Assembly: GCA_037953625.1 (NCBI GenBank)
Contig: CM075655.1
Span: 13,720,001 to 13,784,000, forward strand
From: Crotalaria pallida
Lineage: Eukaryota; Streptophyta; Magnoliopsida; Fabales; Fabaceae
Length of the DNA stretch: 64,000 bases
Reading direction: 5' to 3'
The notes below the pieces were generated by a model, which was given only the letters and a program-made list of their open reading frames with translations, made no database searches and was not told the origin of the DNA. A program made the position numbers and the translations under genes. Positions within the stretch are counted from its first letter, which is position 1; the number at the start of each line of letters is the position of its first letter. This document shows positions 49,021 through 61,200 of the stretch, one piece after another.

Positions 49021-50123
49021 TTAAATGATTGACATGATTGACGTTTTTTGTTGCATATTCTCATTCACATCTAATCATAATATAAATATGTTAAGATGTT
49101 AGATAAGAAAAACCAACCTATTCATAACTAAAATTCAAAAATCCAACATTCAAAAAAAAGTAATGAACAATGTATATCATAATCAAAACCTTTTTGATTC
49201 TCTTCGAAACCTTCTCTGCTTCTAGGTCTCTTGCTTGCTCTTTTACTTTTCATAATCAATAAAAAATTAAAGCTAAAAAAAATAAAAAACAAAATACATA
49301 CTTAACTGACAAATATATATTTTGCAAGAATCAAAATGATTAGTAATTGAGAAATCAAGGGACCAAAGACAAACCAGGGAAACAGAGGAATTGGAGAGAC
49401 CTTCCCAAATACATCATCAAGATTGTTAATAAGTCCTTGTTAAGCCTTTACTTTGCCGATCGCTGCAAACATCTCTCCTTTATTAGACGACTTATTATAT
49501 ATGCATGAATTTTAGCAACTCTATCATATTTCCCAAATTCATTGATTTGCATCATTAAAATGACAACTTCAAAGCATAATATAAATATGGTACAAAGCAT
49601 GGTAAATCTTTAAATAAAATCAGCAAAAAAAAATTGCTTGTTGTGGATAAGAAACAACATTAGCAAATAGTACACTTCATACGTATTGTCTTAAAACACA
49701 TAAGGTGCAAGAATATCTATTGTTTTAAAACACAAAAATAGACTGAAAATTGCCTATTCATTAAATTAATCACCTCTTTGCTCATTTGTTTAAGTTTTCT
49801 TGGCAGGTTATGACTTCTCCTATGAAGAAGAAGATTATGATCTCTCTCGAAACCCAAATAGAAAAATCAAATAAATTAAAAACTTGCATATATAAAAAAA
49901 TAAAAATAATAATATTTAGGATTTTGCATAAATTAAAAACTTGCATTATTTTTTTATAGATGCATCATAATATGTGACTTTGGATTTTCTAGCAAAATGT
50001 AAACTTTGAAGAAAGAGGGAGTCGAAGAATTACTTACTGGAACCGAAATCCCAATCGACAGCGGTCAACGGTGATGATGCCGGTAGTGGCAATCACGATT
50101 CCCGACTGAGTGAGTGTTGGTGG

Positions 50124-50200
50124 TTGATGAGAAAGAGAGAGAGAGAGAGAGAGGGCGGAAGAGAGAGAAAGAGCGAGAAAGAGAGAGCGAGAAAGAGAAA
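50124..50200. repeat. GA-rich low-complexity tract
   Basis: (GA)n with interruptions. The Arg/Glu frame over it is an artefact of the repeat. Confidence 0.85.
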
Positions 50201-50537
50201 AAGATAAAAATAGAGGCTAGAGAAAGAGAGAAAGAAAATTACCTTTGTTGTGTGGATGAAGATTGGAACCAGAGAAGAGAAGGAGAGAAGAGAAAGAGAA
50301 GGTGAGATCCGGAGAGAAGGAGAAAGAATGATGGAAACGTGGAAGAGAAAAAGTTTCTTGCATAAGTTTTTTTTTTCAACAGCCCAGATTAAAATGAAAT
50401 AAACGGCTCAGATTAATTCGTCCAATATCTTTGATAAGATTGCATTAATGACACTTTTAGGAGGGAAAAAGGGTCATTAGGAGGGAAAAGCATCATCAAA
50501 GGAGGAAATCAACTTCTCATATTTTATATTATGTTGA

Positions 50538-50964
50538 TAAGACATTTCTTCCGTTTCAGATTTATTGTAGCTTAGGTTATGCGTAAAAGTTATTAAAAAT
50601 AAATTTCTGTATTTTTTAAAAAAATATTTTACAGATTATAAAAATTTTCTGAATTTTTTTATTATTTTTCGGAATTTTATTATTTTTAATAATATTAAAT
50701 ATAGTTTTATTATTTTATTTTTCATTTTTAAATTTGGACCATCAGATATAAGCAACGGTTGAGATTTTATGAAGAAATAATCTTCTGTTTCGTGTCTAAA
50801 TATGTTCATCGGAAATAACCAATGAGAATGTGACACAGATTTATGGACGGTGGGACTAACGTGATGTCATTATGATCTTCGTGGGACTTAATTGATTCCC
50901 AAAATTTTTCGGGGACTAAGCTGATGCGGGGTGTATCTTTGGGGGACCAAATAGACCATTTTCT
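50538..50964. other. Intergenic, partial foldback arm
   Basis: Ends with gggactaacgtgatgtcat, gtgggacttaattg and gggggaccaaatag, one arm of another foldback-type repeat; the other arm is not seen. Confidence 0.4.
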
Positions 50965-50975
50965 CTATTTTTTTT

Positions 50976-51964
50976 GAGTAAACTGTCACTTTGGTCCCTG
51001 AATTTGTCACTCGCTTTCAGTTTAGTCCCTAAAATTGTGAAAAATGCTTTTTCGTCTCTAATGTTGGCAACATTATTTCACGTTAGTCCCTCGGCCCAAC
51101 CTCCGTTGACGTCCGTTAACACTTGAGTGACGTGGCTTTTAGTGCCCATTAAACGGCGTCGTTTTTAAGTTTAAAAAAAAGAAGGAAATCCACATCCTCT
51201 TCTTTCTTCGTTCAATAGAAGATAACCGCCGTAGCATACTCTGAGAAACCCACATGCTGGAACTTGCACCAGAGATTGCGGGTCTCCCTCAAGATGAAAA
51301 GGGAACAACCTCAAATCGCTGCCAATGACCAATGGAGAAACGTGGTGATCCTTTCCAATCTGCGAGCACCGCTGGCGGCCCGAACTCGTGTTGATTCAAA
51401 ATCGAGGACCGCCACCGAACCATAAAACCTATTTGTTGAATGCTGCTGCCACCGCCGCCATGGACAGTCGCTGCTCGTCGCCGTGTTCTTTTCTCTTCCC
51501 CTTGGTTCCTTCTCCTTTTTCTTATTTTCTTCCCTCCCTCTTCTCTTTTATTTTCTTCGTGTTCCTCTGTTCTTATAGGTTTCCTTTTTGGTTTTGGGGA
51601 AGAAGCAATTTGATTTTGGAATCACAAATTGATTCGTGATTGAGGAATGGAAGAGGAAGGTTTTAGGAGATGGGAATCACTAATTGATTGGAGATTTAGA
51701 GAAATTAGAGAGAGATGGACGACTAGGGTTTGAGGAAAGGGATTTAGGGTTTATTTGGGGAGAGGAAGGGAAAGAAAGCAGAGCAGCCTATACGGCATTA
51801 ACAGCCACATCACTCAAGTGTTAACGAACGTTAACGGAGGTTGGGCTGAGGGACTAACGTGAAATAAAGTTGCCAACATCAGGGACGAAAAAACATTTTT
51901 CACAATTTTGGGGACTAAACTGAAAGCGAGTGACAAATTCAGGGACGATAGTGACACTTTACTC
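50976..51964. mobile_element. MULE-like element with 11-bp target duplication and internal cargo
   Basis: Starts gagtaaactgtcactttgg and ends gatagtgacactttactcc. The 11-base ctatttttttt is present at 50965-50975 and 51965-51975. Inverted arms extend about 170 bases. The core (51190-51780) is GC-richer and exon-like (cgccgccatggacagtcgc), with short frames on both strands but no family I recognise; it may be captured host sequence. No transposase. Confidence 0.85.
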
Positions 51965-52260
51965 CTATTTTTTTTGTCACGTTCATTATAGGCTGTCATA
52001 GCATCTGCTCGTAGCCCATCTTCTTCCTCAGCTTGTTCCCTTGCATTTTCATTCCAAGAAATTGGTCTTGGCCCATACCCGAGTTCTTTAACAATATTCT
52101 CAAATGAAGGTTCATTAGATAAATCTTCTTCATTAATCTCGAAAGAAGGTTCATCAGATTCCCTTTCTTGACCGTTCATTTCAGACTTCAAATTCGAACT
52201 TTTTTTTATAACAAGTGAATTATGAGCAACCGTATCAATCATTAATTCACCTTGGAACAA
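51814..52260 (-). CDS. Unrecognised acidic ORF, partly inside MULE arm
   Basis: 148 residues, acidic in the middle (EINEEDLSNEPSFENIVKEL), with no family recognised. The last part is read from the MULE arm, so the native frame would have been cut by that insertion at 51965. Minus-strand sequence to about 52910 continues in a similar composition but with stops. It could be a broken retroelement gag or an old host exon. Confidence 0.25.
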   Translation of the reverse strand: MFQGELMIDTVAHNSLVIKKSSNLKSEMNGQERESDEPSFEINEEDLSNEPSFENIVKELGYGPRPISWNENAREQAEEEDGLRADAMTAYNERDKKNRSKVSLSSLNLSLAFSLVPKIVKNVFSSLMLATLFHVSPSAQPPLTFVNT

Positions 52261-53408
52261 AGCAATTTGTGATTCTTTAGCTTCTCTCTGAAAAAGGTTA
52301 GTATTTTCAATTTATAAATTCTGTTGAATCGTGTCAGTTTCCTTGTCAGCCAATGAGATTTCTTGCTTTGCCATGTCAGGTGTCATCATCTTTGCCATGT
52401 TGTCATTTTTCTCTTCTCTATAGGCATCACTGTTTTCATGGTATGGTGCCATGGGGGTCATGTTGAGCAGAGTTAGGGTGTTCTAATCTGATAGTCGTCC
52501 TCCAAAGTCTTCAACAATAATTCTAGTGGAGTTGATACTCTTCTAGATTTTATTAAAGGACTTGGCATTGGCTTAGAATTATTATGGATTGTGAGGTTAC
52601 TTTTTCTTATTGGTGTATGAGTTCTTTGACCTGTATTTCTCATAACTTTCTCATGTAGCTCTTTGTCATTCAAGATATGCTATACTCTTTTTCTCTTATT
52701 TAGGATTTTTTCTCTGGGTTATTTCCTATCACGGTTTTTAAGGAGGTAAAGATCTTAGTTTTTCCTGATTGGTTTCTTAGGTATTGGGTGGTTTGTGATT
52801 TTGGTGCTGTACTTGTTGCTTCACTTTCTCGTGAAGTTGTTTGTTTGTTTTGTCGATTTTGGTCTTTCTTAAGTACATGATTATGTACCTTGTTCAAAGT
52901 CTTCATAGAAGGTGCGATTCAAGTGTACAATGATACTTATTTCGGTCCTGATTTTGAATTAATAAAATTATTTTGCTAATAAAAAAATCCATAAAAGAAC
53001 GTTTTGGCTTTGGTGAATTTAACTTATCTTTACGAGATTTCAAGGACAACTCCCTTTTCTTGAAGGTTTATCATCCTTTCCTGGTCTTTTAGTGCTGCTG
53101 GTATTCGTAAGTCAGCTGGGCAAATTGCCAATCCTGACTTCCCCAGGTTGAGAGAAGGATATAGGCTTTGATTGACTACTGACACTTGCCTTCAAGCTTA
53201 GCTAGTTATAGACAAAGCTACAAAAGCCAGGTCTTCCTTGGTCTTAGTCCAAGATCCCGGGCAAATGCTCACTTGTATTCTTTGAATGACCGGCTAATGG
53301 GATTTCAAAACCTAAACTTCTGCGTACCTTGCTTCACTTGCAACCACTCCTAATAACGGAATCCTCAGAACATTAATAAGATAGGATAGCATATAGGCCT
53401 CACTCTGG
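52261..53408. other. Unclassified sequence
   Basis: Minus-strand short frames at 52473-52673 and 52700-52906 are rich in Lys/Gln/Thr and may belong with the ORF at 51814. Nothing firmer is visible. Confidence 0.3.
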
Positions 53409-53410
53409 TT

Positions 53411-53815
53411 ACCCTGCATTTACAGAACATTTTGGTTTTGGTCCTTGCATTTACAAAACGTTTTGGTTTTGGTCCCTCCTATTAAATGTGGATGGAAAAT
53501 GCCGAAAACGTAATATTATATTCTACGAGCAATTAAGAATGATATTCTTGTATTAATTCTCAAGGGTAAAAAAAACAATTTCTATTACATAAAAGAACCA
53601 ATTCAAAAATCATGACAGTAGAGGGATCAAAACCTATGAAATTTAATAACAGAATGACAAAAACCTATCAAATCTAATAATATAGGGACCAAAACAAACC
53701 ACCAACATAATTATGGAGACCAAAATTTAATAGGGGAACAAAACCAAAATGTTTTGTAAATGCAGGGACCAAAACCAAATTTTTTTTATAGGAACCAATT
53801 TTAAAAATGTCAACA
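53411..53815. mobile_element. Foldback element
   Basis: Left words catttacaaaacgttttgg and ttttggtccc are inverted on the right as ccaaaatgttttgtaaatg and gggaccaaaacc. No clean target duplication. Confidence 0.6.
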
Positions 53816-53831
53816 TTTACATGGACCATTT

Positions 53832-53832
<1 letters not shown>

Positions 53833-53870
<38 letters not shown>
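53833..53870. repeat. (AT)n microsatellite
   Basis: About 18 AT repeats. Confidence 0.9.
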
Positions 53871-53873
<3 letters not shown>

Positions 53874-54168
53874 ACTATACTTATATAAAAAGATCCCTTT
53901 TCGAGGCATCACGTTTGTAGCATGAAGCATCCCCCCACGATAGCGTTTGTATGTATGTAGATAATCATTATCTCCAATCAAAATTACAATTTGAAATTAA
54001 ATAAATTATTCAAATTTATTTAATCATTATCTGTATGTGAAATCGTTATCCTCAATTTGTTGAAAAAAAATTCTTATCCTAAACAAAATATTAAAAAAAA
54101 TATTAAGAAAAATCACTATATATATAATATGCTCTCCCCTTCAATCTTTACCTTTTTTTTGCACCTGA
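53871..54168 (+). mobile_element. Helitron-like 5' end fragment
   Basis: tctactatacttatataaaa following A is the common plant Helitron start. The sequence stops at the LTR-like start at 54169; no CTAG end seen. Confidence 0.45.
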
Positions 54169-56160
54169 TGTAACATCCTAAGTTTTATGTATATATATAA
54201 ATATTAGAAATTGGTAATTTAGTGTGTATGGCCTTTAGTATCCATGTATGTAACTTAGGAACAAATAGAATGCATTAGAAAAATGAAGTTTTTCAGGAAA
54301 TACTCGAGTATTGTAAGAAATACTCGAGTATTCCATTAATCAAACAAACACCAGCTCTCAGGCAATACTTGAGTATTGCAAGAAATACTCGATTATTCGA
54401 TCAGCCAGTCAATTAGAGAAAAATGAAGCTTTCGGCCAATACTTGAGTATTCAAAGGAATACTCGAGTATTCTTTCAACAAGTCAATCAGATATCACGAA
54501 TTTTAGTTAAATACTCGAGTATTATGCAAATACTCGAGTATTCTGGAAAAATTCAGAATTTAAATACACGAAGTGAACTCATTGTTTGCTCATAATTTTG
54601 CCCCAAAGTCTCGAACTCTTCTCCCTCTCAAGCCCTATAATTTTCAATCATCAAAATTAACACAAAAACCCAACAAATCATCATCCTATATCAACTTCCC
54701 ATCTCAAATCCATCTCTTTCCCTCTCTAAAACTCCGTTTTCACTCCCTCTCCTCTCAAATCCACCAACACCCATAAACCCTAACTTCTCCAATCAAGTTC
54801 ATCTTGCCATATAGTTGCATTAGAAAGATTAAGAGGTGATCTAGAGAAAGAAATTAGGCACTAAGAGTTGTTGATGAAAGCTTGGAGAGGAATTTACCCA
54901 TCCACACCATTCCTTCACTTCCCGTCTCTCTACAAGGTAAGAAGGGAGGTATTTCCCAATAATTAGAGGAGAAATATGATTATAATAATAACATCATAGT
55001 AAAATATATGTCTAATTTGTGTATGAGTTATGAATTTGATTATGTCTTAAACCTAGGGTTTCGTTAGTTGTTGATTGATGAATGATTATGTTCAAATGCT
55101 TGATTATATGTATGAACTTAGGAAATTGAATATGGGATGCTACTAATTTGAGGGTGCTATTAAGTGCTTCATGTATGTGATGTTTGCTACATTTGTTTAA
55201 ATTGCTAGACTTGTAATGAACAATGATGATGATATGTTAAAACTTCACATATTATGAATGATTAAAGGTTACTCTTATTGTTATCATGCTGTATATACTT
55301 AAATGCTCAATTATTTCATTGTTATGCATAATCACCTTAGGTTAGAAACTCACCTAAATTAATATAATTAACTAAAGGCATGACTATCATAAATCAATTA
55401 AAATGAACAAGAAACACGTTAATTATGAAGTGAGGAAGGACGTTAAGAATTAGGAAAGATATCGTGAGGATTCTATGAATTGATGGACGTTATCGTGAAG
55501 ATTTATAGAATTGATGGATGAGAGTACTATAGTGATTTGATTGTGCTAATGAAACAATTACGAGAATTATTATAGGGGACTTCGATCTACCCAAGAAAAC
55601 ACCAGTATGATGGACATTTTCGGGAAGTACTAGTTAATCGGTGATTGGTCCTGTGCACACTATAATAATTCTATCGGTCACTTAAATACTTTGTGACTAG
55701 TTGAGGATGGTTCCTGCTATAACACTGTACGATGGACGTTCTCGTGAAGTACAGTTTAAGCATCAGTATAGGGACATTTACTCCTAGTTGGTCTTTCCTA
55801 AAGTGTGGAGGAGGAAGTGAGGAAAAATGGAAAATGGAAAAGAAAATGGTTCAATGTAAAGAAAAATGGAATATGGAGGATTTATTAAGTGACGATGCAT
55901 TGCATATGTTCATATTGATTAGTTGGGTTGCATATATATATATATATTATTATGCTTTATTATTATTTTTGTGTGTTTCCTTTGATTTTGGATAAATATC
56001 TCACCCTCTATGTTGTCTATTTTAGGTGCAATTGATGGAGACTTCTATGATCTCCCTGTGACGGAGGAGGGGCATACTCCTACTAGTGGAGTGTGACTCC
56101 ATTCTGTGATGCATGATAATGGAAACGCGACCACTTAGCTTTTATATCATCTAGCCTTTT
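54169..56160 (+). repeat. Large LTR-like sequence, interrupted by Sirevirus
   Basis: Starts tgtaacatcctaag, a form common for plant gypsy LTRs. It carries an array of aatactcgagtatt palindromes (54299-54542), then a leader-like part with short frames and a gtaaga-type donor near 54938. The Sirevirus inserted at 56161, so the rest lies outside the window. No pol sequence is visible, so the class is inferred. Confidence 0.45.
54299..54542. repeat. Paired palindrome array, aatactcgagtatt
   Basis: Eight copies (some with cttgag or ctcgat) start at 54299, 54319, 54364, 54384, 54438, 54458, 54510 and 54529. They form four pairs with 19-20 bases between starts; pairs repeat every 65-74 bases. Confidence 0.9.
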
Positions 56161-57931
56161 TGTTGGTTTAGGCCTCAAAATCTCGAGGAGGGGGGGGGGG
56201 GGGGGGTGAATCGAGTTTTATTAATGTATTGTAAAATCCTTTAAAAATAAAAAATTGATTTGAGATGGAGAGATTAGACGTTTGAGACGGATCGCGAAAA
56301 TGATAGATAAAAATGAATTGAGTAGCGCGGAAACGTAAAAAATTGAAATATGCGGAAAATAAAGAGATAGGGATAGAAAAGCTTGCACCAGGAAATTTTA
56401 TACTGGTTCAGCCTTCCCGTCGAAAGGCCTAGTCCAGTCCCCAAGCGACCCGCTTGAGAGTTCTATAATCAGCAATAGAGCCGCATCCTATTACACCCAA
56501 GAGCACCCCGCACACAACTAGGAACCTCTGTTCGCTAGGGGCCTCAAGATCACACAGTAGGGTTCCTCACCCTACGACGTATCACAATGTCCACTAAGGG
56601 ATTCTCTCCCTAACCACTAAGGTTTCAATTACAATGATTGTGAGAGTGATTACAATAGCAATGTGTGTTCTCAACAACACAGATACAACAATATGCTCTT
56701 ATGATAATGAAGAACTTTTTCTCCAAGAGTTAATCAGCCAATAAGGTTTTTGTTCTTCCAAAAGGATATGAACGTGAAAACCAAATGTTTAGAGAAGAAG
56801 AAGAGAGAACGTGTGATCAGAAAAGATGTCAGAGAATGAATAATAGGATCAACTGAATGTTGGAGTGAAATTGTTTCTAAAATAGAAAACATTTTGAATC
56901 AAAAAGATTTTATTCAATAAATCAAAATCACTTTTAAATCAAATTAGAATAAAATAAGATTTTGAAATAAGTTTTAAAATCAAAACTAAATCAAAACGAT
57001 TTACGAAATAAATTAAAGATTTGATTCTTAAAACTAAAAAGGAAATAATTCAAATTTAAAATCATTTTCGAATTTTATAAAAATAAATCAGAATCTTTTA
57101 TATAAAAACAAATCAGGAAATAATCAAAATGATTCTGACACGTTTTTCAATAAAACTTGAAGTAATCGATTACTTTGTGAAGGTAATCGATTATTCCTTC
57201 AAAAATAGAAATTCTTAAATTCATTTGAAAAATAAATAATCGATTAGACCAATAATGATTAATCGATTACATCACTCCTGTTCAATATGTGATGCAACTC
57301 ATTTAATCGATTACACTAATCAATTAATCGATTACTGAGCCTCTGTTTTGCATATGATGCAACATCATGTAATCGATTACTACAGAGCCTGTAATCGATT
57401 ACTAAGCCTCTAAAAAATATATGATGCAAGAATTATAATCGATTACTTGAGCCAGGTAATCGATTACTTCCATAAGAAGGTAATTGATTAGCAAAGTTCA
57501 CTTAATCGATTACAACCTCTCTGATTTTTCTATGATGCAACAAAGTCAATCGATTATCTTGGGCAGGTAATCGATTACTCCTTCTTGCACAGTAGAAATA
57601 TACAGAGTTTTGTAACATCAAGTATTTTCACAAAGATTTAAGATTTAAAACAACTTTTCATGAAAAACACATTTTCTTCTTCTCTCTTTTAAATGAAAAA
57701 CTTATTGGCTTTTGTAAACTCGAAAAGAATAGAAACTCCATTACCTTACAAATGATCTAAGGAAAAGGTTTCTAATCTATGCCTTGCTTGAATCTTCATT
57801 ATTGAACATGAAGAACACTTGTGATCTTGAACTTGAATTGTTTGTTATCATCAAAACATCATCTTGAAATACACTTGAAGTCCATAAGAGAGTTTGAAGC
57901 ATGTCTTCCAACACTAGCTTGACTTACAACA
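56161..57931 (-). repeat. 3' LTR of Sirevirus element
   Basis: Plus-strand borders tgttggtttagg ... gacttacaaca, 1771 bases. It contains an 18-20 base G run near 56191 (about 11 in the other LTR) and the taatcgatta palindrome array (57163-57577) in the U3 part. Confidence 0.88.
57163..57577. repeat. Paired palindrome array, taatcgatta
   Basis: Fourteen copies (two with one changed base) start at 57163/57184, 57237/57260, 57304/57325, 57370/57392, 57436/57457, 57481/57503 and 57547/57568. They form seven pairs with 21-23 bases between starts; pairs repeat about every 66 bases. Confidence 0.92.
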
Positions 57932-57943
57932 CTCCCCTTTTTG
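57932..57943 (-). promoter_or_regulatory. Polypurine tract next to 3' LTR
   Basis: On the minus strand caaaaaggggag directly precedes the LTR start tgttgtaagtc. Confidence 0.8.
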
Positions 57944-58073
57944 ATGATGACAAACAACGATTCTGATATGCTCTTTACTATCTGCATCACAAGTGTTATA
58001 CAAGCAAAAACACACATATATGTACCATTAACCTTCCCTAGAACATTAATAATAAAGATATAGCAATTCATAG

Positions 58074-58222
58074 CATCTCCCCCTGTATTGATGCATAAAC
58101 AATATATATCAATTCAAATTATCATCTTCAGAGTATCTCTCCCCCTGTATCCTGTATCAAAATATCAGAATATCTCTCCCCCTTTTGTAATCATAAAAAA
58201 GAATGTGCTATCTCCCCCTGAA
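58074..58222 (-). promoter_or_regulatory. Additional polypurine-tract copies
   Basis: Four further minus-strand purine runs of the form (a)caggggga(g) lie near 58077, 58139, 58177 and 58211. Repeated tracts upstream of the 3' LTR are a described mark of Sireviruses. Confidence 0.75.
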
Positions 58223-58274
58223 ACACTGAGAAGACGTATCAATAATAACAAGAGATATAAAAATAATCACATAC

Positions 58275-61200
58275 TCAAAATAGGTGAGAGGCAGAATTTA
58301 AACCAATTTCTGTACGAATGAAAAAGAAATTTTCTTTTGGAAGCGGTTTTGTAAAGATATCAGCCAACTGCCGCGAAGTATCAACATACTCAATAATACA
58401 ATCACCCTTTTGAGTATGATCAAGTATAAAATGGTGACGAATCTCAATATGCTTAGTGCGAGAATGTTGCACAGGGTTTTTGGTAATACTAATAGCACTG
58501 GTATTATCACATTTTATAGGAATGTGATCTAGACTTACACCGAAGTCTAGGAGTTGCTGTTTTAACCATAAGATTTGAGCACAACAGCTACCCGCGGCGA
58601 CATATTCAGCCTCAGCTGTGGATAGGGCTACACTCGACTGTTTCTTGCTAGCCCAAGATACTAAAGAATTTCCAAGAAGATGACAAGTGCTGCTAGTGCT
58701 TTTCCTATCTACTTTGCACTCAGCAAAGTCAGAATCAGAATACCCAACAAGGTTACACGAAGAACCTTTGGGGTACCATAAACCCATGTCAGTTGTGCCA
58801 GAAAGATATTTCATTATACGTTTGGCAGCAACCATGTGCGTTTCTTTTGGATTCGCTTGAAATCGAGCACATAAACAAACACTAAACATAATATCCGGCC
58901 TACTTGCCGTTAAATAGAGAAGGGATCCGATTATACCTTGATATTTAGTGATTTCTACGGATTTACCTCCTTCATCTTTGTCCAAATAGCAAGATGTGCT
59001 TATTGGTGTTGCTACTGCCTTGGCCTTATCCATGCCAAATCTTTTCAATAGTTCCTTGCAGTATTTTGTTTGGCTAATGAAAATCCCATCCTTTGCTTGT
59101 TTTATTTGCAATCCCAGGAAAAAGTTCAGCTCTCCCATCATAGACATCTCGAACTCTCCCTGCATCATACTTGAAAAGTCCTTGCAAAGGGTTTCATCAG
59201 TAGCACCAAAAATAATATCATCTACATAAATCTGAACTAAAAGAATGTCCTTTCCTTTTTTTTAATAAAAAGTGTGTTATTAACCTTCCCTCTTTCAAAA
59301 TTATTTTCTAATAAAAATTTGCTAAGACGGTCATACCACGCTCTAGGAGCTTGTTTGAGTCCATACAAAGCCTTTTTCAATTTATAAACATAATCCGGGT
59401 GTTCATAATTTTCAAAGCCGGAAGGTTGACACACATAAACTTCTTCATTTATAAAACCATTCAGAAAGGCACTCTTTACGTCCATTTGATATAATTTAAA
59501 ATCCAAAATGCATGCAAAAGCTAATAGCAGTCTAATGGCTTCCAACCTAGCAACAGGGGCAAATGTTTCCTCATAATCTATCCCCTCTTCCTGGTTGTAA
59601 CCTTGTGCAACTAACCTAGCTTTGTTTCGAACAATTAAACCAGCCTCATCGAGTTTATTTTTATAAATCCACTTAGTTGCAATAATCGGATGAGACTCAG
59701 GCCTAGGAACAAGTTCCCAAACCTGATTTCTTTCGAACTGGTTTAATTCCTCTTGCATTGCCAGAAGCCAATGCTCATCAAGCGTAGCCTCAGAAATATT
59801 CTTTGGCTCCAACTGAGAAACAAATGCGAAGTAGTTACATAGATTGCTAATAGAATTGCGAGTACTTACACCTTTTGTGATGTCACCTATGATTTGGTCA
59901 ATGGGATGGTGCCTCGATGTTCTCCCTTCCTTAGGCAAATCAGCGTTGAGCTCCATGGATTTTTCTTGATTTTTCTCCTCAACTGATTCAACTGATTTTT
60001 CATTGCATTCGGAATGTTCCTTTCCTTTAGCATTTGGCTCCTCATCCTCATCAATGAAAAGATCTCCAAGGATACCTGAAATGTCATTAACATATATCTT
60101 TCCCAACTTTCTGGGATCGGATTCATCAAATGATACATGAATAGATTCTTCAATAGTATTACGAGATTTATTGTAAATCCTATATGCTTTGCTCGAAACA
60201 GAATATCCAAGGAATATGCCCTCATCAGCTCTAGCCTCAAAACTTCCTAGATTGTCTTTACCATTATTATGCACAAAACATTTACATCCAAAAACACAAA
60301 AATGGGAAATATTTGGTTTTCTCCCCTTGTACAGCTCATAGGGGGTTTTCTTTAAAATAGGCCGTATCAAAACACGGTTCATAACATAGCAAGCTGTACT
60401 CACTGCATCGGCCCAAAAATATGCAGGCAAATTCATGTCATTAAGCATTGTTCTTGAAAATTCTTTTAATGAACGATTTTTCCTCTCCACAACCCCGTTC
60501 TGCTCCGGAGTTCTTGGAGCTGAAAAATAATGCTTAATTCCATGTTTTTCGCAAAATTTTTCAAAAAGATGATTTTCAAATTCTCCACCATGATCAGTCT
60601 TAATGGATGCAATGCTCAAATGCAATTGGTTTTGAACAATCTTGGCTAGCTTTTTAAATTCATGAAATGCATCATTTTTATGAGTAATAAAAAGCGTCCA
60701 TGTATACCTAGAATAGTCATCCACAATAACTAAACAATAATAGTTGCCACCAAAGCTTTTTGTTTGACAAGGTCCAAAAAGATCCATATGTAAAAGTTCC
60801 TAGGGCTTTTGAGATGAAACAAGATTTTTAGAAGGAAAAGATGCCCTTGTGAGTTTTGATTTTGAACAAGGATCACATTTTTCAGAAATAGAAAAATTTT
60901 GCTTTGGCAAACCAACCACTAAGTTTTTAGAAGAAATTTTATTTAAATGAGCCATGTGGATGTGACCTATTCTATGATGCCATAGCCACGATTCATCCTC
61001 TTTACTTAATAAACATTTCGCATCATTTGAGGGTATTGAGTTAAAATCAATAACATAAACTTTGTTTATCCTGCGAGCAATTAGCTTAATAAGATTATCA
61101 ACTTTACCCTCGATAATACATCTATCAGAATCAAAAATAACCCTATTGCACTTATCACACAATTGACTAATACTTAGAAAATTGTGTTTTAGGCCTTCAA

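Larger units (their letters stand above)
45085..50537 (-). mobile_element. Probable non-autonomous Helitron
   Basis: On the minus strand the right part reads tcaacataatataaaatatg, a TC start preceded by A. The left end has a short hairpin ctcgtgc-atc-gcacggg, then catacttactag with T next: the hairpin-spacer-CTAG end and A/T insertion site of Helitrons. No Rep/helicase frame exists. The interior holds long direct repeats (46790-49020), a Stowaway MITE and a GA-rich stretch. The 3' end is the better supported one; the 5' border is inferred. Confidence 0.6.

Noticed and set aside
50114..50305. Arg/Glu-rich ORF
   Set aside because: Artefact of a GA repeat.
45085..50537. CRISPR-like or satellite array
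   Set aside because: Repeats are long, diverged and unevenly spaced; the window is plant nuclear DNA.
57163..57577. CRISPR-like array of taatcgatta
   Set aside because: The words are short palindromes inside a retroelement LTR and the sequence between them is itself repeated.
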